From: Axinella damicornis
Taxonomy: Eukaryota; Porifera; Demospongiae; Axinellida; Axinellidae
Assembly (NCBI GenBank): GCA_963931865.1
Contig: OZ007507.1
Coordinates: 3,998,077-4,062,076, forward strand
DNA: 64,000 nt
Direction of reading: 5' to 3'
Positions within the stretch are counted from its first letter, which is position 1; the number at the start of each line of letters is the position of its first letter. This document shows, in pieces, positions 9,325-20,477 of the stretch. Under the pieces are notes generated by a model. The model was given only the letters and a program-made list of their open reading frames with translations. It had not been told where the DNA came from and ran no database searches. Position numbers and translations under genes: made by a program.

Positions 9325-11055
9325 ATGATTGTGAAGGCATTAATATTTGTGGTGCTTGTCATCACTCACATCAGTCACTGTGCTCCTGTTCACGCACCAG
9401 TCCACTTTGTACACCACTCAAATGAACGCATGTACGCAGTCCTGCAAAACTACGCCAACTACTTCCCTGAAATCACCCGTTTGTACACCATCGGTCAAAC
9501 TGTTCAGGGGAGAAATCTGACTGTGATTGAAATATCCGACAACCCCGGAACCCACGAACCTGGAGAACCCGAGTTGAAGTACATTGGTAACATGCACGGG
9601 AATGAGGTCACGGGCCGCGAGACCCTTCTGCACCTCATTGCTCACCTATGTGAAAATTACGGCTATGATCCGGAAGTGACCAACCTGGTGGATTCGACCA
9701 GGATCCACATCATGCCCTCTATGAACCCTGATGGGTATGCACATGCTCACGAAGGAGATGCACAAGGCATAGTTGGACGTTCTAATGCCCAAGGCGTGGA
9801 CCTGAATCGAAATTTCCCTGATCGTTTTGGCCATTCCCAGCCTACTAGACAGCCGGAAACACAAGCTGTAATGCGGTGGTTGCAGGAGTACCCTTTTGTG
9901 CTCTCTGCTAATCTCCACAATGGGGCTCTGGTGGCCAACTACCCGTATGACAACAGCCGTAGTGGACAGTCGGTCTACACTGCCTGTCCGGATGATGATA
10001 TCTTCAGGCAGGTCTCACTAACGTACTCTTATGCCCATCCTACAATGCATCTGGGTCATCCATGTCCTGGAGACAGGGAGGGCTTTCACGATGGAATCAC
10101 AAATGGTGCTGCCTGGTACACCGTAGGTGGCGGTATGCAGGACTACAATTACCTTCACAGCAACTGTTTCGAGATTACGATTGAACAGGGGTGTACCAAG
10201 TTTCCACATGCTAGTCACCTTGAGCGGATCTGGAATGAAAACAAGGCTCCACTTCTTGCGTTCATTGGTCAAGTCCACCAGGGACTGACCGGATTCGTGA
10301 AGGCTGTTAATGGCAGTCCAATCGCAGGTGCTACAATTAACGTCGCTCATCGTAACCATTCGATAACTTCAGCAGCAGATGGCGACTTCTGGCGATTGTT
10401 AGTACCCGGAACGTACACCATCACAGTGTCTGCCAATGGATACCAAAGTGCCTCAGCAGAAGCAACAGTCTCTGCTGGTAGTGCACACCAAGTTAATTTT
10501 ACTCTCCATGGGGTGACTGTGCGGGAAATGGAGTCAACTACTGCGACTAGTACACCTGAAATAGACACAGAAGTCGTGGTGACAGAAGCCGAAGACGGAT
10601 CAAGTGCCACAGTGGCCACACCCAGTGAGGAGACAGAGGCCAGTGGACGTTCGCTAGAATCTACAGGAAGTGACTTATCAACAACATCAACGGGACCTAC
10701 TAGTGAACAGGTTTCGGAACCTGACATAGACACCGCCACCATCTCTTCCTCCCACGTTTCCACGAGCACCAACGCCACTGATCCCTCCTCCAGTCAGCAA
10801 GCAAAGGCAATCTTAATTGCCAGTGTCTGGCTCCTGGTGATCATTTGTCTACTCGTTCTCGCTATCTTTGTGCTGGCCATTGTTATTGCTTGTCAGATGC
10901 AACATGGGAGGGCTACGCGAAAAGGCTACAAGATAATTTCTCCTGACGATGACCCATTCAAGAAGCCACTGCATTCCGGTAAAGACATAGGTCTCTCGTC
11001 AGATGAAGAAGAACTGATTGCTGACTTTTCCCGACTGAAATCCAACCACTCTTAA
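9325..11055 (+). CDS. Membrane metallocarboxypeptidase, M14 N/E subfamily (copy 2, intact)
   Basis: 576 residues in one exon. Signal peptide 1-19; M14 domain with zinc ligands H91 and E94 (NMHGNE) and H198 (NLHNG), substrate-site N161/R162 in DLNRNFPD, catalytic E287 in ITIEQG; transthyretin-like domain about 318-398; Ser/Thr/Glu-rich stalk about 400-490; membrane helix about 495-524; basic then acidic cytoplasmic tail ending in a SSDEEEL-containing segment. The layout predicts a type I membrane enzyme removing C-terminal basic residues from secreted peptides or proteins. The acidic cluster resembles trafficking signals of trans-Golgi proteases (inference). An ATTAAA polyadenylation-like signal lies near 11118. 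This copy keeps the family consensus where copy 1 does not, so it is probably the ancestral-function copy. Confidence 0.94.
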   Translation: MIVKALIFVVLVITHISHCAPVHAPVHFVHHSNERMYAVLQNYANYFPEITRLYTIGQTVQGRNLTVIEISDNPGTHEPGEPELKYIGNMHGNEVTGRETLLHLIAHLCENYGYDPEVTNLVDSTRIHIMPSMNPDGYAHAHEGDAQGIVGRSNAQGVDLNRNFPDRFGHSQPTRQPETQAVMRWLQEYPFVLSANLHNGALVANYPYDNSRSGQSVYTACPDDDIFRQVSLTYSYAHPTMHLGHPCPGDREGFHDGITNGAAWYTVGGGMQDYNYLHSNCFEITIEQGCTKFPHASHLERIWNENKAPLLAFIGQVHQGLTGFVKAVNGSPIAGATINVAHRNHSITSAADGDFWRLLVPGTYTITVSANGYQSASAEATVSAGSAHQVNFTLHGVTVREMESTTATSTPEIDTEVVVTEAEDGSSATVATPSEETEASGRSLESTGSDLSTTSTGPTSEQVSEPDIDTATISSSHVSTSTNATDPSSSQQAKAILIASVWLLVIICLLVLAIFVLAIVIACQMQHGRATRKGYKIISPDDDPFKKPLHSGKDIGLSSDEEELIADFSRLKSNHS

Positions 11056-11059
11056 TTAT

Positions 11060-11568
11060 GCCTGAACTTTTGTAACCTTTGATCTGTAAACAGTTACATA
11101 CCTGTACTATTATTCAATTAAAGAAGCCAATTGCAATTGCAACGGTGCAGACCATTGCTGCAGATCTCCAAGTATGGCCTCGTCCCAGGCTCTCTCTTCA
11201 ATAATGGTGGTGGGGGGATCGAGAGAAAGCATGGGATTCTGGGAACTAGGCTAGCTGCAAAGATGGACACATTTAACATGGGAATTACACATGTCTATTG
11301 AGCACGTGTGGGAGAGCCTATTATGCGCAGTATGTGCTAGTATACATTGAGAGTGTGTGGGAGCCATTATGCAATTATGGAGCATGATGGAAACAGCACT
11401 GAATGTGCCTTGACTGAATATAATACAGCTTATCTAAAAATGCCTAAAACTGAAAGTATATACTGTACACAAAACTAAGAACAGTTGCTCTGATAAAATG
11501 GCATGGCTACAGTTACGCATCACTGATAAAACGGCAGTGTGTACGTGCGTGGGGGCATCACATTGTTA
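11060..11568. other. Short intergenic region between convergent genes
   Basis: This separates the stop of carboxypeptidase copy 2 from the stop of the minus-strand helix-turn-helix gene. It contains a degenerate half of the CCTCGTCCCAGG repeat near 11178 and A/T-rich 3'UTR-like sequence. Nothing else was seen. Confidence 0.5.
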
Positions 11569-14500
11569 TCAATCAGTACTTTGCAGAATGGGATTGGGGG
11601 GTGATTCAGTACCACTTGCGGTGTGCGATTCAACAGTCCGCAAGATGCTTGCCACTTCTGTCGCTGCTTCGTTGTCCACACCACCAGACGCTTGCGATGT
11701 AGCTGCCATATTGACCTCGATATTCTCACCCACGGTAGGTTGATCAGGGTCATGTGAAGGTTCCCCGACTGTGATATCTTCACAGGTCGTGGCTACTTGT
11801 GCGACTCCCTCAGAAACCAGTGGTTGCAGTTGGGTGGTTGTATCCTCGCTCGTACTCACGGTAATCTCCGAAGTCTCTGCGATCGGAACCACTTCTTCAC
11901 TGGATACAATCTGAGGCTCCTGAGTGGTCTCTTCAGCGGGCTGCTCTCTGACAGCACTTAGGTCAGGGTGCTGTTCCGGGTTGCTCGTGCTTGGAGGGGC
12001 CTGAAAGGGTGGTACAAGAACATCAGTAGGAGAGGAGATCCCCCCACTGTTGCTATCGTGTCTCTGTGCCATGCCTCCTGACTTTTGTCCCTGTGCAGCA
12101 TCCCCTTCAGCATCTGCATTGGACAGGAGAGAGGTCACAGCGTGCAACAGGTTAATCTCAGCTGGTAGACTCCGGAGAGCTTCCGGGGGAAGGTTTGCCA
12201 ACGATTGGACAACCTCCATACCCCCACCACTAAACTGCTCTGCTAACCCAGTGGGAACAGTTGTGCTTTCAGAGCCAGCAGATGACGAAGCCAGGGTTTG
12301 AAGCAAGCTCCCATTGCCCGACATGCCAGAGTACTGGACACTGACAGCCGGCTCTGCAGTTGCGGATATGGTACTGGAGGATGTTGCGTTGGTTGTCGAT
12401 GTAGGAGTTTGGGAAGGACTTCCACCGGTGGGGTTACCGGACATGCTCTTCTTCCAGTAGTAGACAGTCCCTGGGCTGATCCCAAACTTGAGCGAGGCCT
12501 CCTTGACGGAGTGATCAAGAGCATATTGTAGAATCTGTAGCTTCTCCTTGGGTGTGCAACGGGGTTTAGCTGCGTGGCCTTCGGAAGAGATGACATCATA
12601 TTCCATTCCCACGTTCTCGATATCCATTTCGGTTGTGACTTCAAGTGGAACAGGGGCCATCGGTGTCGTGGCTTGCTCCGTTCGGTTGCCATTCGTATCA
12701 ACCACCTCTCCCCCATCCACAATAAACTGGAAGTTTTGGTTGTCGTAAGTGACGACCTCGGAAGTCCCATCACCTTTCCCTGCTGGGGTTTCAATCGCTT
12801 CACCTTGAACCTCCTGCGACAAAGCAGCAGAAGGTTCCTCCAACACAGCACCCATGGGTAGCTCGCCCTCGGCTTGGAACGATTTTCTCCAGTTTTGGAT
12901 TGTCTTGCTGGTGATGCCATACCGTTGGGCTGCTTCTTTCAGACAGTTTGTCTCGGCAAACTTGATAATGTATCTCTTCTGCATGGGGGTGTACTTTGGC
13001 TGGTGGAGTTTCAGCTCGACTCTCCATCTCCAAACTGTGGGTGCAGCGACTCCATACTTCAGAGCAGCCTTCTGTAAGGTAGTTGCATTGGCATACCTCA
13101 CGACTTCCTCTTTTTCCTCCGGAGAAAATTCTCTGGCCGGTTTACCAAAGTAGGTGGAGCCTGGGGATGACTGATCTTCAGTGGCAGCACTGGCAGGGGT
13201 GGGCGATGACTGCTGTTGCTGTAGTGCCTGCATAGCGGACTGAACTGCACTGACGGCCGCTTGAACTGTTTGGGAATTTTCCCCTCCGCCTTCCTGCGCC
13301 TGATTTGAGAGGGCCAGAAGGGCTTCACAGAGATTACCGGTACTGGGAGATACGGACACATCTTGTGTTTGGAGGGAAGCTGGGCGGAGCTTCTTTGGCG
13401 TGTTGAGGTAGCTTTGTTCGGGGGTGCTCTCTGCACTGTGTTTCCTCGAGACAATGCCAGTGTCAACTAGGGAGATTGAAGGTTTAGGATCGAGCAATAT
13501 TTGATGACGGTGGAGGAATTTGAAAGCCCAGCCCAGTGTGGCCATAAACATGGGGTTCTGCTCGACAACCAGCTCCTCTGCGTGCCTGCAGAGTGTTTGC
13601 ACAGAGAGGCTTCCATTCTCCTTGACCTTCTCTCTCGCCCACTGGGCAAGCTGCCTGTCTATCTCATCAGAGTAGGGCTTCTCAAAGGCATTGGTGCTAA
13701 ACTCGTGGGTGACAACCTCTTCCGTCTGCACCGGTGCAGGAATGCTCTGCTGATCTTCGACCACCGGTGGCTGAGGGGTCTGCGGAGTCTGAGCCTTGTC
13801 TGCACCATGCTGTCCTGATTTCTGCCACAGCTGTAGACTGTGACGCTGAAGAAACTTTTGCTGCCATCCACTTGAAGCAGTGAAGTTCACATTCTCCTCT
13901 CCGATGAGACTCGTAGCATACTTTGCCAGATCAGCAGGAGAGACCTGAATTCCGATTTCTTGTTGTGACCTCACCCAGCGTGCAATAGCCTCATCTTTCT
14001 CCTTGGAGTAACTCAGAGGCCTGCCTTGTCCCGAGACATTCGCACGCTTCTTGTTGGTTGAAAGGGCCTCCAGTTCTTCTCCTTTATGCTGCACTAGCTT
14101 GATCCATCCAGCTAGAGTAGAGTTGGCGATCCCCAGCATCCGACACACAAAATGCGCAGCACTATTATACTCCTTCATCAGCCTCACAACCTCGAGCTTC
14201 TCCGACAGAGTATGTCTAACTCTCTGACTCTTTGGTGGCCTCTTCCCAGGTGTGAATTTCTGCTCTGAGGGAGCAGTCTCCGACTTGGCTTCAGTTCCCC
14301 CTTCCTGAGCAGCTTGTGGGGTGGGGGTTCCTGCGGGGAGTGGCTGTTGCTGCAGCTCACTGAGCTGCATGGGATCTGCCGCCACCAGTGTTGTCCCGTG
14401 CAATCCTTGTTCCTCGGGGATTGCTGTTGTTGGGTGGGTTCCCGATGCATTCATCGATTGAGTAGTGATGATGGCTTGAGCCAGCGCTTCAGCCGCAAAC

Positions 14501-17427
14501 TGAGCACTCATCTCGTGCCCCGCTATGTCGACAACGTCAAGCATCCTCTCTTCAGCTTCATCGGGAGTCTCAATTTTACGTGGGGTCCCTTTGCGTGGTT
14601 GCTTCTTTTTCTGGTTGATAGAGAGGTCGAGATTGTGGCGAAGAAGGAAAGGGGTCACCCATCCAACGGAGGCGTTGAAGTTGGGGTTCTCACTTGAGAT
14701 GAGCTTCTTTGCGTATGCTCTGAGGGAAGCAAAAGTGACCTTTTTGCCCACAGCCTGTTGTTCTTGGACCCAATTTGCCAGGGCCTGGTCAGTTTCCTTG
14801 GTGTACGAAAGTGGGCGGCTCGCTTGACCAGTTTCCTGCTCTGCCTGCATACCGGCCAGACGAGGAAGGAGGGTGGTGGGGGCCTGGGTGTTGGGATTCA
14901 CTTGTGTCGCAGCCGGACCGGTCAGCCCAGTTCCAAAGGCTTCAGAAGTAGGCAAGCCCAGGTAGATGCCGGCTGTCGAGGAGTCGAGTCCGTGTGTGAT
15001 CAGCGTGGCGCCCCCCTCGGCTATATGCTCCTGTAGTTGCTGTGCATTGTTCAGCAGGTCGACCAGTGATACAGTGTCGGATGTTAGCTCACTGAGTGTA
15101 GACTGCAGAGCAGCGGCTTGGGCCGAGCTGAGAATGGTCGAATCAATATTCTCCCCAGTCAGAATAGCAAGCGCCGTTTTCATCATTGGATCGTCAACAC
15201 TGGGCTCCAGCCCGGCAACTGAGCTGTCCGTCATGGTGGCATAAACAGGAGGAGCAGACGCGGGAGTCATTTCCGCAGCAGGCTCGAGGGGAGTATCCAT
15301 TATGGAGGAAGAAAGATTGGTGGGGGATTGTGAGGTGACCAGCTCAGCAGTGGTGGGAGGGGGCAGTTGGGAGGGTGTGGAGGACAAAGGTTCCTTTCCA
15401 TCTGGGTGCAGCGCTAGCTTATGTCTCAGTAGGAAGTTTTGCGCCCAGCTTGCAGAGCCAGTAAAATTTGGGGTTTCTTTTGTGATCAGCTCTCTTGCAT
15501 GCTTTCTCAGTTCTGAGTTAGTGATGATGTGCCCTTCGGACTGCTTGTCTCGGACAAACCCTGCGATAGCTTGATCCGTTTCATGCGAGTAAGAGAGAGG
15601 GCGGCCTCTTGCCAGAAACTCAGAAGGACTGTGTGCTTCCGTCTTGGTCACCGCAGAGCCTCGTTTAGGCCTTTGGTTTCCAAGATCAATCCCGTGTCTC
15701 AGCAGAAACCGTTGCGCCCACCCTGTAGAGGCATTGAACTGTGCATTCTCCTCTTGGATCAGTGTTTTGGCATAGTTACACATGTACTGAAGAGTAACCT
15801 TCTCTCCCTTTGCAAGTAGCCCCCTGATGTGTCCCGCAAGTTTATCGTCAGTTTCTTTTGAGTATGTAATCTTCCTCCCTTGTCCCGGTGAGTTGAACTT
15901 TGGCCGCATTTGGATGTCTTCCACCTTCAGCCACTTCTTGATGGTACTGGGCGCAACCTTGAACCGTTTTGACGCCTGACTGATAGAGTACTTCTCTGCA
16001 AAGGCGGTAATGTTCTCCCTGGAGTTCGGGTTACCCTGCATCACTGTCACAGAAGCAGACTTTGACACGTCTGACAGCAAATCGTCACCAACGTTCAATT
16101 CATCGTTGCCTTCTATGTCTATTGGCGAGGTGTCCATATCTTCGATGGTGTACTCGACGGTCTCCACTCCGCCACTTTTCTCTCCACCCTCTCCCTGTTG
16201 CTGTCCCTCCATCACAACTTCTACTGAGGAGTCCAGGAGAGCGTCCTCTGGTAGGGGTCCCTCGGGGTGGAGGCCACTAAGAAGTTGGAAGAGTATTGGT
16301 TTACACATTATTCTCTTGCATGTACATGTACATACATAAATATAGAATAGAGTGCAATACCAAGGGCGCATCGAGCCGCCGAAGGCGGCGAGAGGGCATG
16401 CAACGTACATAGACGGCAAAATGCTGAGTGTTACTAAATATAGAATTCAAATTTGGACTGTATAAGCACGTGAACCGTAGACGCGCGCCCCTTATGCGGT
16501 CACTTTATTGTACTTACGATCGAGATGGTTGATATTCCGTCTGTAGCGTCTTTGACGAGGACCTAGCTACCTAGCGTGAGCTCCTTTCGTTGCTGTCATT
16601 CCCTCCCTCAAACTTACGCAACAGCCGTTGTGCTGTTGTCAAGAGCGGCGAATGTTGTTTGCATCCGGCGATACTTTCTCCGAATCTCGGCCTGCTACAC
16701 TGGTAGGAGAGCTACCCGGACTAGAAGAAGTACTTGGGCTAGATATCGTTTGGATGGCGTTTCTCTACCGACATCGGTAGCCTTGCCCAAGGAATAAGTT
16801 CCGTTGAACGTCCGTAACCTAACCGTGCACGCAATTTCACGTGCTTAACCGGAAACGTTATTTTTAGTAACACTCAGCACTATGCCGTCTATACGTGCGC
16901 TATAGGAAGTTGCATGCCCTCTCGCCGCCTTCGGCGGCTCGATGCGCCCTTGGCAATACACACTACAAACTGTGATATGCACGTGCAATAAATATTAAGT
17001 GTGCAATTTGTCTTCAAAACATGGAATGTAATGTTTTTACTACACAGTCAGAACCTATCCTACAGAAGATTAGCCGTACAGGCAACATACCGTATACATA
17101 CCACTCAGCTTGGTATGAAGCTTTATGTAAGAGTCGAATCATACTACTCCGTCACTCACTCACTCACTCACTCACTCACTCACTCAAATCTTGGCAGTAA
17201 GTAGCTTCCTACTGCTACATACACACAAGCCATGTTTCTCTGTACCTTGGTGTCTGCGTGCCCGCACTCTCCACTACAGCTGACTCTGGATGAGACGGAG
17301 GCTGGTCCTTTGGTTGAGCAGCGTTGGTAGAAATGGACACCTCCCGCCCACTTTCAGGTATGGGGTCAGCTAGCACCTCTGTTTCCATGGAAACCTCCAC
17401 TCCTTCCTGCGAGTCCTTGCTACTCAT
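11569..17427 (-). CDS. Multi-helix-turn-helix protein: five CENP-B/Tc5-type and five psq-like units
   Basis: Two coding exons, 17427-17246 and 16276-11569, join in phase (AG|T) to give 1629 aa. Exon 1 starts at the ATG just after an acceptor (CCCTTTCAG before 17433), implying a non-coding exon upstream. Psq/Brinker-like helix-turn-helix units lie near residues 143-180, 749-790, 1111-1150, 1156-1196 and 1301-1340 (motifs such as APSTIKKWLK, ANSTLAGWIK, TSKTIQNWRK). CENP-B/Tc5-type domains lie near 192-258, 284-350, 546-613, 811-880 and 925-992, each with (R/K)xxYSxExD followed by FLxRHxL. Acidic or Ser/Thr/Gln-rich linkers separate them. No DDE transposase core or zinc finger is visible. These domains are shared with pogo/Tigger/Tc5 transposases and bind DNA, so a host chromatin or transcription factor built from transposase-derived parts is the likely role (inference). 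The intron holds a 592-bp MITE. Confidence 0.85.
16361..16952. mobile_element. 592-bp MITE with long terminal inverted repeats and 7-bp target duplication
   Basis: Terminal inverted repeats of roughly 80-95 bp begin CAAGGGCGCATCGAG at 16361 and end as its reverse complement at 16952. GCAATAC occurs on both sides (16354-16360 and 16953-16959) as a 7-bp target-site duplication. Each repeat contains a small internal hairpin (GCCGCCGAAGGCGGC). It lies in the intron of the helix-turn-helix gene. The unique core (about 16441-16858) is CpG-bearing, has a good minus-strand splice donor near 16515 and encodes no recognisable protein. The superfamily is uncertain. Confidence 0.85.
17153..17187. repeat. 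(CTCA)n microsatellite
   Basis: About eight tandem CACT/CTCA units lie in the intron of the helix-turn-helix gene. Confidence 0.9.
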
Positions 17428-17998
17428 CGTGGGCTGAAAGGGAAACATTTTGTAGAACATTTTCATGTGACATAACAAATCAGTTTGCCAGTTTTGCTAG
17501 TCTCGTTCCCAGACCCCCTCCACACATATTGATGGTCTGGAAACGAGACGTGTGTTGAAAGAATTAAACTTCTGATGAGCCTGTAGTATACTGTCTCTAT
17601 ACCAAGATCCAATTTACATGAGCAAGTTCCAATTTACAATTTGTAGTCCAGGAAATTGTGATTGTAGGAATGTACGTGAATCTGATTTTGGCAAGCCACC
17701 ACCACTAATCTGAATCCAACTCAAGAGGTTTTTACACTAAGAAATGTAAACTGGTTGCAACTGTGACAACTCAGAAACCACTTGTGGTTCTTCTCAGCAG
17801 CTCCTCTAGTGAGGAGGTTTGCACCAGAGGAGGTTGGACATGGTCCTATACTGAATTGAGGAATTTTTAGAGTTGGGCAATAAAGCTTTTCCAGCAAGTC
17901 CATGTTGACAAAGGATGCCTGATCCCCATGAGAAACTCAACTAATGGACCACTTATGAGCACATTTATGTACTGTGGAATGCTACTAACAATCAAAGT

Positions 17999-18262
17999 AC
18001 CACAGCCGTGCGTCATTAGGCGCACACACTCCACAAGAAGGAAATATGCGCCTAATAATGAATGACATTCCTTGAATAGGAAGTGCGCTTCAATTTGAAT
18101 TGTAGCTTTTTTCCACTCAGTAGGATCGAAAATGGCAGAGTTTCTGGAAGAAGACTGCAGCACTTAACAGCGAGTACCTGGGACGAGAGTTGAATGTGCT
18201 CCTAACACTGAATATGCGCCTACAAGTGAGCTGCGTCTAATAAGTTATCGCATGACTACGGT
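17999..18262. mobile_element. TA-flanked MITE, ACCGTAGTCGCGCG family, copy 1 (degenerate)
   Basis: Terminal repeats derived from GCGCGTTATTAGGCGCA flank a core also found at 27511-27775 and 51286-51563 (shared CATTCCTTGAATAGGAAG and GCAGAGTTTCTGGAAG). The ends are TA-flanked, as in Tc1/mariner-type MITEs. Confidence 0.7.
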
Positions 18263-19306
18263 ATGGTGTAAATGTGCGCCCACTCACTGTTCTGATTGGT
18301 CTCAGGTCAGGCCAAGACATCTTTTAACAAGATAGAGTCACTGGCAAAGTACGAGTGGAAATGCAGGACATTGGGGGGCGAGCCTGAGCGAAGTACAAGT
18401 GCATGCACGTATACGACATAGAGCAGTTGCATGGACAATGACTCTCATCGATCTTGAGCAGTGAGCATAGTACAACCTCAGGTCACAGAGCTGTAGCTGG
18501 GGGCGAGTTTCAAACTGGTGCCTAACAGCGAGTATGCGCTTATAAGTGAGCTGCACCTAGTAACAAGCAACTACGGTACTTGCAATTAGATGGTACACAT
18601 AATAAATCTTTGACATTAATTTTAAGGAGCACTGTTGTGAAATAAAGAACAGATAGAAGGACCAAACCATAGTTTTAGCGGTTTAACTCACCAGAGCTGG
18701 CAGTGGCGTTCAAGAGCTAGAGGCATTGTCGCAACCACGCTGCTCAGCATGGCTCAGTCTGCTGGTAAAGGCTAGTGCAACAGGTAGGACAAACTCACTT
18801 TTCAGAATGATGTCCTAGGTGTTGCTCTCACCTCGTAGATAGCCTCTGATACAACTAACTACCTTCGCAAATCGCTTCGTAGGTGGCTGGCTAGCTTGTG
18901 ACTCGCTCCAATTAATGCACACGTATGTGACATCACATGCTGCTAATACTATTGTTTGCGGGGTCAAAATTTAGCGATTTTTTCAAATTCGCTAAAATTT
19001 GCTAAATTTAATACCCGCAAATAATAGTGACCTTAAGGTAAGTTATCCACCTGAAGCCATGCCCTTGTTTGTCCAACATCCCTCAGGGGACGGTGTAGAG
19101 ACCTCTCTTAGGTACATAATCTTTCCGTAAGTTCCCTAGCATGCATGGAATTATGAAATCTGTAGTGTAGTAGTTATTTTGTGTGTGTGTAGTGTGTCCA
19201 AACTGTAACTGTCTGAGGATGATTTGGACAGCATTTTCGGCGCTTAAGTAATGTATGATTGAGGCACAATGTATGGATCACTATGAAAGGTGAATGTAAG
19301 TGCAAG

Positions 19307-19427
19307 GGAGCATATGTTACCCACAAGCCAACATAAGGGAGCACGTGCTACCCACATGCCAACGTAACGGAGCACATACTACCCATATGCCAACGTAAGG
19401 GAGCACATGCTACCCACATGCCGACCA
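19307..19427. repeat. Minisatellite, about 30-bp unit, four copies
   Basis: Units read GGGAGCACATGCTACCCACATGCC-like with small changes. No coding potential was recognised. Confidence 0.85.
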
Positions 19428-19812
19428 ATGGTCCACAAGCATTAGCACATGCACCATCAACTTCCAGTATAGTTGGCAGCCAGACGAGAATATAAATATA
19501 CAGCATTGGCATCCACCTACCTCCTGCAAAGTGTTGCTCTTTGAACTGGAAAGACTGGATTTGAATGCAATCCGTCCTGTTAATGGAATGGAAACAGAGT
19601 AATCTGTGATTGCATGTAAACATGGCTCAAACTATTGGAAGGTATGCGCTATTTTGGGTGCTATTTATTATGCTTGAAGGACAGCTGCATGTAACATTCC
19701 TTCCAACCTAAAGTGTCTAATAGATGCTTGTTAGCTATAAAATCAAGGCTCTATAGAAGTTGTGGGCCTGTGGCCTCGGATTGATCACCCAACCAACTGC
19801 CTCACAAATCAA

Positions 19813-20022
19813 AATGGCGGCTCACCCTTGGTGCGACAGGTTCCCCCTTACTCGCTCGCCCTGCGCGTGCAGTATACCGCTGGAATTCTCTCTCTCTCGT
19901 CGGATCTTCAGGTCTCTCAGTCGGTACTCCCCAGCACAGCTTGGTTTACGAGCTAGCTGCTCCAGAAGAAATTATTTCTCTGATTCACTGAAAAGGATGA
20001 TCAGTCTAACCAAGAAATAAAT
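19813..20022 (+). CDS. Possible small Arg/Ser-rich protein (69 aa), unverified
   Basis: An ATG in a strong context (CAAAATGGCGGC, also a YY1-like motif) opens a 69-residue ORF rich in Arg, Ser and Leu, without acidic residues in its first half. This composition could fit a mitochondrial presequence. It ends ISLTKK-stop, a few bases before an NRF-1-like palindrome. I recognise no family and it may be chance. Confidence 0.2.
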
Positions 20023-20027
20023 CTAAC

Positions 20028-20039
20028 TGCGCATGCGCA
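20028..20039. promoter_or_regulatory. NRF-1-like palindrome TGCGCATGCGCA
   Basis: A perfect 12-bp palindrome matching the NRF-1 consensus (GCGCATGCGC). It lies about 210 bp downstream of a YY1-like AAAATGGCGGC at 19811-19821. Together they suggest a CpG-type promoter, but no partner gene is clear. Confidence 0.4.
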
Positions 20040-20110
20040 ATTTATTAATGCCCGTAGCCTCGTCCCCAGGCGGTACGTTTGCAGTCTGGATCCCAGACCC
20101 TAGTTCTTTT

Positions 20111-20166
20111 TAGTCTCGCGGGCCAGACTCTCTAGTGGGTGTGGCGAGAGGCTGGCCCGCGAGACT
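20111..20166. repeat. Fold-back palindrome (TAGTCTCGCGGGCCAG arms)
   Basis: Arms TAGTCTCGCGGGCCAG and CTGGCCCGCGAGACTA face each other. The same arms bound the longer element at 47183-47500. Confidence 0.85.
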
Positions 20167-20477
20167 AAGTTCTTTTGTGTCTGAGGAGACTAGGCCAACA
20201 AAACTGTGCTTCAGGGTGGTGGTGCATGCTAACTGTCGGAGCATTCATGCATCTGTTTTTCTGCTTTGTCCCTAGGTTTGTACTGCATTCGAATGAACTA
20301 CCGGTATAATTATTATATCTGAATGCCGTCGGCAAACTGTATTGAGTAAATTGGTGCTGTACCGAAAGTAATAAATCGGTGCTGTACAAAATTTGATACG
20401 TCAGTGCTGTACAAACAGCAAAAAAAAGCATATCGGAGCACATTGTAGTTTGATAGTTAATTTGTGAGGCCAGCTTA

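Larger units (their letters stand above)
6720..11230. repeat. Tandem gene duplication, about 2.3-kb unit
   Basis: Sequence from GTGTGGTCA near 6723 through the 3' flank near 8935 recurs from about 9059 to 11230, covering promoter, 5'UTR intron, coding region and 3' flank. Identity by eye is very high in the coding region, so the event is recent on a genomic time scale. Confidence 0.9.
17440..20470. other. Intergenic region with repeats and promoter-like motifs
   Basis: No gene is supported with confidence. Contents: palindrome 17498-17549, a TA-flanked MITE about 17999-18262, a dispersed GGCGAGCCTGAGCG repeat near 18376, a 30-bp minisatellite about 19307-19427, a possible small ORF at 19813, an NRF-1-like palindrome at 20028, and a fold-back at 20111-20166. 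The 5' non-coding exon of the helix-turn-helix gene should lie here. Confidence 0.5.

Noticed and set aside
11569..12920. Overlapping ORFs in other frames (for example 12243-12920 and 12050-12301)
   Set aside because: Shadows of the helix-turn-helix gene. The main frame has repeated recognisable domains.
16277..16419. First 47 residues of the 1616-aa open frame as the real N-terminus
   Set aside because: An acceptor (AACTTCTTAG) at 16277 and a phase-matched upstream coding exon at 17427-17246 explain the start better; this stretch also enters the MITE terminus.
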